In this document: in pieces, positions 1 through 7,831 of the stretch | How the letters are laid out: every line of letters starts with the position of its first letter | How positions within the stretch are numbered: position 1 is the first letter of the stretch | Source: DASQUK01 sp046726215 | Lineage (GTDB): Bacteria > Actinomycetota > Acidimicrobiia > Acidimicrobiales > VFJN01 | Direction: 5' to 3' | Assembly: GCA_046726215.1 (NCBI GenBank) | Contig: JBKPAA010000024.1 | Span: 1-40,338, forward strand | Length of the DNA stretch: 40,338 nt | Notes under the pieces: generated by a model | The model's database searches: none | What the model saw: the letters and a program-made list of their open reading frames with translations, nothing else | Told to the model about the DNA's origin: nothing | Translations under genes and position numbers: made by a program

Positions 1-340
1 CCGCCCCTCCCACCACCCTGCCGGTCTTCGGCTGAGGTGCCCACCACGCGCGCCCCCACACCACGCCCGACCGCGCCAACGGCAACGAAAGTGGCCTTCG
101 ACTTCGTCGAAGACTATTGACACCAGGCGCTTCTTCAGGAATGGCGATCTGTCAGACGGGGAGGACGTGCGGGTCTGGGTCGGCGATTCCTGCATCCCGG
201 TTGACGGTAATGATGTTGCGCATGGCGTCGGTCACCCGCGGGCTGCCGCCATCTTTCCGCCATGGGAGGCGCCAAATGGGTTCCAGGGCATGCCACCAGG
301 TGCCCTGTAGGCCGCGAAGTACCTGGTAGCAGGGTTGCAG
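1..340. other. Decayed region without an intact gene
   Basis: I see no convincing intact gene here. On the minus strand a frame closing at a TGA at 152-154 reads back to about 330 with protein-like composition (it includes VTDAMRNIITVNRDAGIADP), but I do not recognise it and find no credible start. It may be the tail of a broken gene. It lies next to the tRNA-like remnant and a second gene fragment, which suits a degraded integration scar. Confidence 0.35.
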
Positions 341-387
341 CCCCGTTCGGGACGCAGAGGTCGCCGGTTCAAATCCGGCCCACCCGA
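316..387 (+). pseudogene. tRNA-Pro(CGG)-like remnant, possible attachment site
   Basis: The 3' half looks like a tRNA-Pro. There is a seven-base anticodon loop TTCGGGA (346-352, anticodon CGG), a variable region AGGTC, a perfect five-pair T stem with loop TTCAAAT (363-379), then CCACCCG plus discriminator A (380-387). The 5' half fails: the anticodon stem has two mismatches, a D-loop-like CCTGGTAGC lies about seven bases too far upstream, and no 5' acceptor strand CGGGTGG is present. It is therefore not a working tRNA. Integrases commonly duplicate tRNA 3' ends, so an old att site is a reasonable reading, but no integrase gene is visible in the window. Confidence 0.45.
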
Positions 388-402
388 CTCGAACACGGCT
401 GA

Positions 403-510
403 TCAGCGCACCTGCTGCAGCCGGGCGTTCACCAAGCCCCGGTCGAACTCGGTGGGATCGAACGCTGCGCCTAGCCAGCTGCGGACGTTGTCACGGCCCT
501 CGTGGTCGGG
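403..510 (-). pseudogene. C-terminal fragment of a plasmid pRiA4b ORF-3-like protein
   Basis: The minus strand reads DPDHEGRDNVRSWLGAAFD and then PTEFDRGLVNARLQQVR before a TGA at 403-405. This resembles the extreme C-terminus of the plasmid pRiA4b ORF-3 family (an aspartate/histidine segment, then a W-L-G-G/A-x-FDP-x-x-FD motif). No start or upstream body is present; the frame runs into the promoter of the epimerase gene. The family is common on plasmids and integrated elements. With the adjacent tRNA-like remnant it suggests the edge of a lost element. Recognition rests on a short motif, so confidence is moderate. Confidence 0.4.
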
Positions 511-539
511 ATCGGCGCATCCAGCGGAGACACTGGATG

Positions 540-566
540 TGTCACAGGCAGCTGGGCTGTCTTGTC
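540..566 (+). promoter_or_regulatory. Putative ECF41-type promoter of the epimerase-sigma operon
   Basis: TGTCACA (540-546), 16 bases, then TGTC (563-566). The ECF41 target promoter, as I recall it, is TGTCACA about 16 bases upstream of CGTC, so only one base differs. It sits 55 bp before the operon start and implies autoregulation by the sigma factor at 1582-2580. A start codon at 622 preceded by AAGGAGG fits a leadered transcript. Confidence 0.6.
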
Positions 567-621
567 TCTAGAGGTGACCGCCCGGCTGTCCGCCCGACGG
601 TGGATAGCGAAGGAGGCACCC

Positions 622-1585
622 ATGAGAGTGTTCGTCGCTGGAGCCAGCGGTGCCATCGGCTCACAGCTCGTCCCCCAGCTCGCCGCCGCCGGCCACGACG
701 TGATCGGAATGACTCGTTCGTCGGCCAAGACCGACGCCCTGCGGGCCTTGGGCGCCTGGCCGGTGGTGGCCGACGCGCTCGATCCCGACGCGGTCGCCCG
801 CGCCATGGCCGAGACCGAGCCCGAGGTGATCATCCACCAACTCACCGCCCTCAAGGGCGAGTTGAACCTGAGGGACATGAGGAACCCCGACCGCGTCGCC
901 GCCATGACCAACCGTCTGCGCACCGAGGGCACCGACCACCTGCTGGCTGCGGGCCGGGCCGTGGGCATCCGCCGCTTCATCGCCCAGAGCATTGTCGCCA
1001 TCGGCACCTACGACCGCTCCGGCGGCCCGGTCAAGACCGAGGACGACCGGCCGGACCCCGACCTGTCGGCCAAGATGCGGTCCGTCGCCGACGCCATCCG
1101 CTACCTCGAGGACACCGTGACCGGCACCGATTGGGCCGAGGGCCTCGCGCTGCGCTACGGCGCCTTCTACCGGACCGCGCACCGGCATAAGCGCCGACCC
1201 GGAGGCCTTGCTGACCAAGGCCATCCGGAAGCGGCGGTTCCCGATCATCGGCGACGGCGGCGGCGTCTGGTCGCACGTCCACATCGAGGACGCGGCCAGC
1301 GCCACCGTGGCGGCCGTCAACACCGGCGGGCCCGGCATCTACAACGTCGTCGACGACGAGCCGGCACCGGTGCGCGAGTGGCTGCCGTTTCTGGCCGACC
1401 AGCTCGGGGCGAAGAAGCCGAGGAGGGTCCCCCGCTTCCTGGTCCGGCTGGTGGCCGGCGAGGCCGCAGTGCTGATGATGACCGAGGTCAGGGGCGCGTC
1501 GAACGCCAAGGCCAAGCGCGAGCTCGGCTGGCAGCCCCGCTGGTCGACCTGGCGCATCGGTTTCGCCAAGGGCCTCGGCGAGTGA
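622..1585 (+). pseudogene. NAD-dependent epimerase/oxidoreductase (ECF41 'COE' partner), frameshifted
   Basis: The gene encodes an extended short-chain NAD(P)-binding epimerase. The N-terminus MRVFVAGASGAIGSQL carries the glycine-rich nucleotide site, and later parts read IIGDGGGVWSHVHIEDAA and NVVDDEPAPVREWLP, typical of NAD-dependent epimerase/dehydratase relatives. One extra C at about 1171, after the codon for YGAFY, shifts the frame. Removing it restores YGPRTGISADPEALLTKAIR and an uninterrupted 320-residue protein, so the lesion is a single base (recent mutation or sequencing error). AAGGAGG lies six bases before the ATG. The stop overlaps the sigma factor start as GTGA. ECF41 sigma factors are characteristically encoded beside a carboxymuconolactone decarboxylase, oxidoreductase or epimerase, and this is that partner. 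Its substrate is unknown. Confidence 0.8.
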
Positions 1586-2580
1586 ACGCCCGGCTCTTCG
1601 AGGAGCTGCGTCCCGTCGGGTTCGCGGTCGCCTACCGCATGCTCGGCAGCGTCACCGAGGCGGAGGACATCGTCCATGAGGCGTTCCTCCGCCTCCACCA
1701 CACGCTCGCCGACGGCGAGCGCATCGAGTCACCCCGCGCCTACCTGTCAACGGTGGTCACCCGGCTCTGCATCAACCACCTGCGCTCGGCCCGGGCCCGG
1801 CGCGAGAGCTACGTCGAGGCCCTGCCCGAGCCGCTGGTGGGCGAGCCGGGGGCTGCTGCAGCGTTGGTCCCGGCGAGCGGACCGGCCGGGGTCGCCGGCG
1901 GTGATCCGGCCGGCCACGCCGAGATGGCCGACTCGCTGTCGCTGGCGTTCCTCGTGCTGCTCGAGAGCCTGTCGCCGGAGCAGCGGGCGGCGTTCCTGCT
2001 GCGCGAGGTGTTCAGCTACCCCTACGACCAGATCGCCGCGATCGTGGCGACCAGCGAGCAGAACGCTCGTCAGCTCGTGGCCCGGGCCCGGCGGCACGTC
2101 GAGCAGCGGCGGCCCCGCTTCGAGCCGTCGCGCGAGCGGCGGGAGCGCCTGGCCCGGCGGTTCTTCGCCGCCGCTCACCACGGCGACCTCGGCGCGCTCG
2201 AGGAGCTGCTGGCCCACGACGTGACCCTGCACGGCGGCGGCCTGCCCCAACCGCTCAAGGGCCGGGTGCGGGTGGCCCGCACGCTGCTGGCGGGGATGCG
2301 GGTCGCCACGACCCGCCTCGGCGGCCTCTCGCTGCGCGCGGTCACGGTCAACGGGCAACCCGGGGCGATGGTGCTCGACCCGTTCGAGCGGCTGATCGGC
2401 GTCGTCGCCCTCGACATCGCCGAGGGCAGCCAGATCCAGACGGTGACCTCGGTGATCGACCCCGACAAGCTGCGGCACCTGGGCCCGCTGGCCGACCTCG
2501 GCCCGCTCGGCGGCCGCAGCCGCCGCGGCGGGCAAGAGGGGCTACCCGGCACCAGCAGTCGCCACCACATCGGCGGGTGA
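1582..2580 (+). CDS. ECF41-family (SigJ-like) RNA polymerase sigma factor
   Basis: An ECF sigma factor of 332 residues with a fused C-terminal SnoaL-like regulatory domain, the hallmark of ECF41. Region 2 reads AYRMLGSVTEAEDIVHEAFL, and region 4 reads LREVFSYPYDQIAAIVATSE followed by NARQLVARARR. After region 4 comes the extension (residues about 195-325) ending in VIDPDKL, close to the conserved NPDKL. The linker has ALPEP where the family usually has WLPEP, and the DGGG motif appears as HGGG, so two regulatory motifs are altered. GTG is chosen as start because it overlaps the upstream stop as GTGA, indicating translational coupling. ECF41 factors lack a classical anti-sigma; the C-terminal domain tunes activity. 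It probably drives the promoter at 540-566. Confidence 0.88.
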   Translation: MNARLFEELRPVGFAVAYRMLGSVTEAEDIVHEAFLRLHHTLADGERIESPRAYLSTVVTRLCINHLRSARARRESYVEALPEPLVGEPGAAAALVPASGPAGVAGGDPAGHAEMADSLSLAFLVLLESLSPEQRAAFLLREVFSYPYDQIAAIVATSEQNARQLVARARRHVEQRRPRFEPSRERRERLARRFFAAAHHGDLGALEELLAHDVTLHGGGLPQPLKGRVRVARTLLAGMRVATTRLGGLSLRAVTVNGQPGAMVLDPFERLIGVVALDIAEGSQIQTVTSVIDPDKLRHLGPLADLGPLGGRSRRGGQEGLPGTSSRHHIGG

Positions 2581-2875
2581 ACCTCCACGAGCACGATCCG
2601 CAGCCGCAACACCGGCTGCCCCGGCACTGACACCCGCCCGACCCAGTGCGGCCAGCTCACGCCGCCTTGGGGTGGGGCCAGATCACGTGAGCACGCCCGG
2701 GCCAGACCAAATTGAAGCTGTGAGAAACCCCGAGTCTCGACCACTCGGGAACCCGCGGGGAGCGGAGGCCCCGCTCCTTCGTCGCATCGGTTATGCACCC
2801 CCGCCGTCTCGCCCCCACTGCTCGACTTGGCGCAGCAGCGACTCAATGCACTTGCCGCATACCGCAACGAGACGA
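2581..2875. other. Intergenic stretch, no gene supported
   Basis: This gap separates the sigma factor from the convergent lipoprotein gene. Short open frames exist on both strands but lack family-like sequence or ribosome sites. I found no convincing terminator hairpin or RNA gene. Confidence 0.4.
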
Positions 2876-3247
2876 TCAGTCCTTCGTCCGAAATCCGACA
2901 CACGCTCCTCGTGGTACAAGTTCTCCACCTTGCGGCTTCTGTGCTTGTACAACGGCAGTTGCTCCTACAGGGACTCCCTCAGGTACTCCGTCGTCGATCA
3001 CGGTGAGTCCGCTCTCCTCGACGATTCGGATCGCATCTGGTAGCCGTTCACCAGTCACAACGGGCGCCGCGACCGTCGGGTCGCCAGTGCTGACGCACTC
3101 CTCGACGCTTACAAACTCCGTTGTCTCCGTTGTGATGGAGACAGCCGTCGCCGTTGTGGTGGAGACCGCGGCGGGCTCATCGTCGTCGCTACAGGCACCC
3201 AAGATCAGCGCAAACGCCGTGACCGCAAGAATCGCGGCCCCATTCAT
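2876..3247 (-). CDS. Small lipoprotein with one PASTA-like domain
   Basis: A secreted lipoprotein of 123 residues. The N-terminus MNGAAILAVTAFALILGACS is a signal peptide with a lipobox LGAC, so the mature protein should be anchored outside the membrane through Cys19. A Thr/Glu-rich linker follows, then about 65 residues that read like a single PASTA domain (APVVTGERLPDAIRIVEESG, a central GVPVGATAVV, and a closing GACVGF). PASTA domains in kinases and penicillin-binding proteins contact peptidoglycan; whether this one does is inference. The ATG at 3247 is preferred over an upstream frame extension because it places the signal peptide at the N-terminus. The flanking genes give no functional link. 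Confidence 0.7.
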   Translation of the reverse strand: MNGAAILAVTAFALILGACSDDDEPAAVSTTTATAVSITTETTEFVSVEECVSTGDPTVAAPVVTGERLPDAIRIVEESGLTVIDDGVPEGVPVGATAVVQAQKPQGGELVPRGACVGFRTKD

Positions 3248-3350
3248 GCACGCATAATGCCCACACCGAGCGCCCACCGCTCGCCACGCGGGGACGACAA
3301 ACGACTCCGCCCGAGATCCACCAGGCAGATCTGCCTCAGCCGCCGAGGTC

Positions 3351-4259
3351 CTAGTTCTTCGCCATGAACTTGCTCCCAGCGAACGTCGCGCCTTGCGGGT
3401 CGGCGATGACCGTCACCCTTATGGTGTAGGTAGGTGTGGACCAGGGGGCGTCGAACGGCGGGACGATGACCTTTCCGCCGAGGTCGGTGGCCTTCGCGGC
3501 CGTGGCGTCGGCGTCGTCGACCGCGAAGGTCACGCTCCAATGTGGCGGCGTTTCGGGCTGGTCGTCGGCGATCGGGATGATGCCCGCGACGACGTCCTCA
3601 AACCCCGCCGGCGCGCCTGCCTTCGCCATCTGCTCGCGGAGGTGCGGATGGTAGCGCTCGAGATGGTCGCCGTAGCCGGGCAAAGTCCACCCCTCAGCCC
3701 CGCCGCCGATGCTGCCCGTCTGCCACCCGAACACAGATCCGTAGAACGACTTAGCGCCTTGGACGTCACGGGTGTTGAGGCCGTTGAAGACCAAGGCTCC
3801 CGGGTCGTTGACCAGCCGCGCGCCCTTGTGCCGCCTGGCTTCCCAGACCCCGAACGCCGCTCCTTCTGGATCGGCGAAGACTGCCATCCGGCAGGCGTCC
3901 AAGAAATCGAAGGGCTCCATCACGACACCTCCGCCAGCATCGCGGATCTTGGACGCAGCCTCGTCGGCGCTATCGACCCAGAAGTAGCTGTTCCACATCG
4001 CCGCCGGCAGCGCCGCCCCGGGGATCGATCCAACGGCGGCAACATCGCCGCTGCGCACGCCGCCCGACGTGTCAAAGATGGACGAGCTTGTCGTCTCGCG
4101 CCGTGCGACGAAGTATCTGCGCTCCGAGCTCGACGGCATCACGTCCTCGAACTGCCAGCCGAACAGACCGCCGTAGAAGTTGACCGCCGCCTCCGGGTCG
4201 GGTTCGCTCGCATCCACCCAGCAGGGGACGCCCGGGATGTATCCGTCGCGCTCGGGCAC
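3351..4259 (-). CDS. Two-domain VOC (glyoxalase/bleomycin-resistance fold) family protein
   Basis: A protein of 302 residues made of two VOC modules. The first (about 8-140) starts PGVPCWVDASEPDPEAAVNF and ends FADPEGAAFGVW. The second (about 150-298) starts NGLNTRDVQGAKSFYGSVFG and ends VIADPQGATFAGSK. The architecture and wording resemble mycobacterial Rv0577-type proteins (CFP32 family). Tandem VOC proteins form one metal- or ligand-binding cavity per module pair, but the substrate is unknown. The start is a GTG with AAGGAG five bases upstream. It stands alone on the minus strand. Confidence 0.85.
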   Translation of the reverse strand: MPERDGYIPGVPCWVDASEPDPEAAVNFYGGLFGWQFEDVMPSSSERRYFVARRETTSSSIFDTSGGVRSGDVAAVGSIPGAALPAAMWNSYFWVDSADEAASKIRDAGGGVVMEPFDFLDACRMAVFADPEGAAFGVWEARRHKGARLVNDPGALVFNGLNTRDVQGAKSFYGSVFGWQTGSIGGGAEGWTLPGYGDHLERYHPHLREQMAKAGAPAGFEDVVAGIIPIADDQPETPPHWSVTFAVDDADATAAKATDLGGKVIVPPFDAPWSTPTYTIRVTVIADPQGATFAGSKFMAKN

Positions 4260-4381
4260 CGCTACTCCTTCCGGTCACTGACCCTCCGGCGCGCACCCTA
4301 TCCACGTCAACCCGGATTGCTCAGGACGAATCTAGTAACACGGTGGGAGTCGGCACGGGGCTGAACTTGGGAGGAGGAGCG

Positions 4382-5021
4382 ATGCGGGAAGCGACTGTGA
4401 CGCTCTCCGACGGACGCGTTCTGAGCTAAGCCGAGCACGGCGATCCCGAGGGAGCTCCGATCATCTACAACCATCCGCTCCCTGGGGCGCGCAACTTCAA
4501 TCTCGAGCAGGCGGCGCTGAGAGCCGCCGCCGCCCGGTCGTTCACCTTGGAACGGCCGGCGATTGGCTTGTCGACCCGTGCGCCCGGGCGCACGCTCGCG
4601 GATTGGCGCGCGGACGTGGCCGAATTTGCCGACGCCCTGGGAAATCGAACGATTCGCGGTGGTCGGTGTATCGGCCGGTGGAGCCTATGCGCTGTCGCTG
4701 GCCATCGGGCTCCCCGAGCGAGTGACGTGTGTGGGGCTCGTGTGCGCCTTGGGGCCGATCCTCGATCACCCCGAGTTCGACGACGACTTCGACCATCCGC
4801 TGAAAGCGCTGTTGCCGTTCGCCCGCCAAGACCCTGACGCCGCCGACGGCCTCCTCCGTCAGGTCCTCACCCCCTTGGGCGAGCGCTTCCGTGCCGACCC
4901 CGACGCGTACTTCGATGAGTGGCTGGAGGGATGGCCCGCCGATCAGCAGGTGCTGTACCGCGGCCTGGTTGGTCACGAGCAACTGACTACGACGACGTAT
5001 CCCCACACTCCGGGTAGGTGA
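4382..5021 (+). pseudogene. Alpha/beta hydrolase, broken by stop, frameshift and truncation
   Basis: A decayed alpha/beta-hydrolase. The start has a strong ribosome site (GGGAGGAGGAGCGATG). The product begins MREATVTLSDGRVLS and then meets TAA at about 4427-4429, where the family has Tyr (DGRVLSYAEHGDPEG). An extra A near 4650 (GGAAATCG instead of GGAATCG) shifts the frame just before ERFAVVGVSAGGAYALSLA, which holds the nucleophile elbow GVSAGG. The similarity stops after about 210 residues, so the C-terminal part with the catalytic His is missing. Three independent lesions make this a true pseudogene rather than a reading error. It is followed by a terminator-like hairpin. Confidence 0.8.
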
Positions 5022-5065
5022 CCTGTCCGCCTATGACGGCACCACCGTGAACCACCCGACCCCAG

Positions 5066-5100
5066 GTCAGGTGGCACCTCAGTGCCGCCTGACGTGTTTC
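5066..5100 (+). terminator. Terminator-like hairpin after the hydrolase pseudogene
   Basis: The arms GTCAGGTGGCAC (5066-5077) and GTGCCGCCTGAC (5082-5093) pair over 12 positions with one G-T wobble around a CTCA loop. The run GTGTTTCT follows, a weak T tract. Confidence 0.5.
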
Positions 5101-5164
5101 TCGGGATCGTCTCGATCACGTCAACGATTGACAGCTCCCAACCAGCCCGGTACCAACGGCTCTG

Positions 5165-5899
5165 ATGGCGAGGCGGGCCTCCGAGGGCGCCGTGGCGGGC
5201 TCCATCGACCGCGTGCGCGTGACGGTGCTGGCCGGAGGGGTCCTGGGATTGGTGGTCGGCGGGCTCGGCGGGCGCCTCGGAATGCTGCTGCTCCGCGCGA
5301 CCTCGCCAGAGACGGTGCGGGGCATCGAGAGCGACGATGGGTTCGTGATCGGTCGGGTGACGCTGTTCGGAACGGTCGGGCTGCTCGCGCTCTGTACGGC
5401 CATCGGGATCATCGGCGGGTTCGTCTACCGCTTGGTAGCACCAGCGTTGATCGGCCCCCCGTGGTTGCACCAGCTGACGGCCGCCCTCGGCGCCGGTGCC
5501 GTGGTCGGCTCGATGTTGGTCCACGCGGATGGCGTCGATTTCACCCTCCTCGAGCCGACCTGGTTCGCCATCGCCGTGTTCGTCGCCATCCCGGTCGGGT
5601 TCGGCGCAACCATCGGGCCCGCTCTCGATCGATGGGACCAGACGGATGCCTGGGTGAATCGCGGCCGCTGGCGTCGCTGGCTGCTTCCGATTGCCGTTGT
5701 CGCCGTCATTCCCGTGTTCGTGCCCGTGGTGTTGATCGCCGGGGTGGTGATGGTCGCCTGGGACGGGGCCGACGGCGTTCCCGGCATCCATCGCGTGCGA
5801 TCGAGCCCGCTGCTGATGAACGTGCTGCGGGCCGTGTGGGTCCTGGTGGCCGGGCTCGGGCTTGCGTTCCTCGTGAACGACATCGCCGCGATCACCTGA
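5165..5899 (+). CDS. Polytopic membrane protein of unknown function
   Basis: A protein of 244 residues with about five to six hydrophobic segments (roughly 17-42, 58-85, 100-118, 128-150, 175-200 and 216-240). Small residues and Gly-rich helices such as VLGLVVGGLGGRLGMLLLRA dominate. I do not recognise a family and see no catalytic motif. Arg/Lys-rich stretches (NRGRWRRW) lie next to helices, which fits cytoplasmic loops. ATG 5165 is the likely start, but no clear ribosome site precedes it. No neighbouring gene is co-oriented closely enough to suggest an operon. Confidence 0.65.
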   Translation: MARRASEGAVAGSIDRVRVTVLAGGVLGLVVGGLGGRLGMLLLRATSPETVRGIESDDGFVIGRVTLFGTVGLLALCTAIGIIGGFVYRLVAPALIGPPWLHQLTAALGAGAVVGSMLVHADGVDFTLLEPTWFAIAVFVAIPVGFGATIGPALDRWDQTDAWVNRGRWRRWLLPIAVVAVIPVFVPVVLIAGVVMVAWDGADGVPGIHRVRSSPLLMNVLRAVWVLVAGLGLAFLVNDIAAIT

Positions 5900-6238
5900 G
5901 GCCAGGCCGCTACAAGCCGGCAGCGATTACACGTCCGGCGCACGACGTCCCGCCACGATCACCGGTCCCGGCCCTGCTCGCATAGGTGCTCGGCGACGGC
6001 GGCGTCGCCGGCCGCGCGCGCCCATGCACTCGGGAATCTGCGCTGCCCCCAGGCGGGGGATGCCCAGGGGCCGCGCAAGAGTGGCGATCTAGCGCCGCCA
6101 CCTGGTCACCGCTCTGCGGCGGATGAGCGATGCCGCTAAAGAGACCGCGTGGGCCCCGGCTCCCGTTACAGCCCCGGTCGGTGGCGCGGTGGCCCTACGG
6201 GCTCCGCCTGAGCCCGCGCAGTCACTACCTTCCGGCCC
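5900..6238. other. Intergenic region upstream of the SDR gene
   Basis: No gene is supported here. Near its end TACCTT (6226-6231) lies seven bases before the GTG at 6239, the arrangement of a leaderless actinobacterial promoter -10 box. The rest shows no recognisable element. Confidence 0.4.
6226..6231 (+). promoter_or_regulatory. Leaderless -10 box of the SDR gene
   Basis: TACCTT followed by seven bases and then GTG. It matches TANNNT with the spacing expected when transcription starts on the start codon. No ribosome site is visible, which agrees. Confidence 0.45.
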
Positions 6239-6973
6239 GTGAGCCTGACTCGGAGTGTGAACGGCAAGGTCGCGCTCGTGACCGGTGCCGCCAGCGGCAT
6301 GGGCCGCGCCATCGCAGATGTCTTCGTCGCCGAGGGTGCCAAGGTCGCGGCAACGGACCGCAACGCCGAAGACCTCCGGGGGACGGCGAACTGGCTTCTC
6401 GACGTAACCGACCACGACGCCATCGGCGGCGTCGTGGATGAGATCGTCGAGACCCTCGGGCCGATCGACGTGCTGGTGAACTGCGCCGGGGTGAGCGTCC
6501 CCACCCCCATCGACGCCGACGGCTACGGCGAAGCCTGGGACGCCACGCTGGCGGTGAACCTCGAGGGATACGTGCGGATGATCAGGGCGTGCCTGCCGCA
6601 CCTCGCACGCGAGCGCGCCGGCCGCATCGTGAACATCGCCTCCACCGAAGGCCTGGGCGCGACGCCCTACCTGAGTGCCTACACCGTGAGCAAGCACGGC
6701 GTCGTGGGGCTCACCCGGTCGCTCGCCTGTGAGCTCGGCCCGCAGGGAGTGACCGTGAACTGCATCTGCCCGGGCCCGATCCACACCGGCATGACGGCCC
6801 TCATCCCCGACGACGCCAAGCAGACGTTCGCGCGCCGCCGGGTCCCGCTGCGCCGCTACGGCGACCCCGAGGAGGTTGCGCATGTCGTGCTCTCCGTCGC
6901 CCTCCCTGCCTCCTCGTACCTGAACGGCGCGATCATTCCCGTCGACGGAGGCCTCACGGCCAAGTTCGGGTAG
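6239..6973 (+). CDS. Short-chain dehydrogenase/reductase (SDR)
   Basis: A classical SDR of 244 residues, a cytoplasmic NAD(P)-dependent oxidoreductase. It shows the cofactor motif G16-AASGMG, the structural NCAG at 81-84, the catalytic Ser135 in NIAS, and Tyr148 and Lys152 in YTVSK. The C-terminus IIPVDGGLTAKFG is typical of the family. Asp40 at the end of the second strand favours NAD over NADP, an inference from family rules. The substrate cannot be read from the sequence. The GTG start is supported by the leaderless -10 box. The DUF385 gene follows after ten bases, so the two are probably cotranscribed. Confidence 0.88.
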   Translation: MSLTRSVNGKVALVTGAASGMGRAIADVFVAEGAKVAATDRNAEDLRGTANWLLDVTDHDAIGGVVDEIVETLGPIDVLVNCAGVSVPTPIDADGYGEAWDATLAVNLEGYVRMIRACLPHLARERAGRIVNIASTEGLGATPYLSAYTVSKHGVVGLTRSLACELGPQGVTVNCICPGPIHTGMTALIPDDAKQTFARRRVPLRRYGDPEEVAHVVLSVALPASSYLNGAIIPVDGGLTAKFG

Positions 6974-6983
6974 GAGCGCCACC

Positions 6984-7367
6984 ATGGGTCTGCCGCGTGG
7001 TCTCGCTGCGTTCAATCGTCGCGTCACGAACCGTGTGACCGAGCCGCTTGCGAGGTGGCTCCCGGGCCTCGGCGTCGTCGTGCACCGAGGTCGCCGGTCG
7101 CAGCGCGAATACCGGTCGCCCGTGAACGTGTTCGCAAGGGGCGGCCGCTACGTGGTGGCGCTCACCTACGGCGCCGAGTCCGACTGGGTCAAGAACGTCC
7201 TGGCCGAGGGTGGCTGTGACCTCGTGACGCGCGGGCGGACCGTCCACCTCGGCGCGCCCGAGATCTTCCACGACGAGACGCGACGATCGGTGCCGCGCCT
7301 GGTGCGACCGATCCTGCGGCTGCTCGGCGTCACCGACTTCATGCGACTCTCGACGCGCGGGCCCTGA
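6984..7367 (+). CDS. Nitroreductase/deazaflavin-dependent oxidoreductase family (DUF385)
   Basis: A protein of 127 residues of the split-barrel DUF385 family, many members of which use the deazaflavin F420. The diagnostic core is VHRGRRSQREYRSPVNVFA, then YVVALTYGAESDWVKNVLAE, where W-x-K/R-N-x-L is the family signature. The C-terminus is short and ends ... LGVTDFMRLSTRGP. It lies ten bases after the SDR gene with GAGCGCC before the ATG, so the two look like one transcript. A joint F420/NAD redox role is possible but unproven; the genes for F420 synthesis are not in this window. Confidence 0.82.
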   Translation: MGLPRGLAAFNRRVTNRVTEPLARWLPGLGVVVHRGRRSQREYRSPVNVFARGGRYVVALTYGAESDWVKNVLAEGGCDLVTRGRTVHLGAPEIFHDETRRSVPRLVRPILRLLGVTDFMRLSTRGP

Positions 7368-7431
7368 GAGTGCGCCGCCGCTTCGGACGTTGCCGGCCTG
7401 GGCTCGCCATCGAGTTTGCGAGAATCGGCCC

Positions 7432-7803
7432 ATGCTGACGATCGGAACGGTGGTGGTGGGCGTGAACGACATGCGCCGGGCGGTCACGTTCTGGGAGCAG
7501 GCGCTCGGCTATGTCACCCGCGACGAGGTGGAGGACGACTGGGCGGTGCTGGTCCCGGCCGACGGCGGCCCCGGCACCCGCCTCGCTCTCCAGCTCAGCG
7601 AGACGCCGGTGCAGCAGCATCCACGCATCCACCTCGACCTCTACGCCGGCGACGCGGCCGACCAGGCGGCGCAGGTGGAGCGGCTGCTCGCCCTCGGAGC
7701 GGAGCACGTCGACTGGCAGCTGTACCCGGACGACCCCGACTTCATCGTCCTCGCCGATACCGAGGGCAACCGCTTCTGCGTCATCGACACCGCCCACGGC
7801 TGA
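7432..7803 (+). CDS. Single-domain VOC family protein
   Basis: A VOC-fold protein of 123 residues. It begins MLTIGTVVVGVNDMRRAVTF (the usual beta-alpha opening) and ends FIVLADTEGNRFCVIDT, the glyoxalase-like EGN-x-F/W-x-x-x-D closing motif. Single VOC modules dimerise to build their active site. The substrate is unknown. ATG 7432 was chosen over a TTG 42 bases upstream because the domain begins right at the ATG. The gene stands 64 bases after the DUF385 gene on the same strand and could be read through from it. Confidence 0.8.
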   Translation: MLTIGTVVVGVNDMRRAVTFWEQALGYVTRDEVEDDWAVLVPADGGPGTRLALQLSETPVQQHPRIHLDLYAGDAADQAAQVERLLALGAEHVDWQLYPDDPDFIVLADTEGNRFCVIDTAHG

Positions 7804-7831
7804 GGCTGGCAGGCGGGGCGACGAACGGCCG

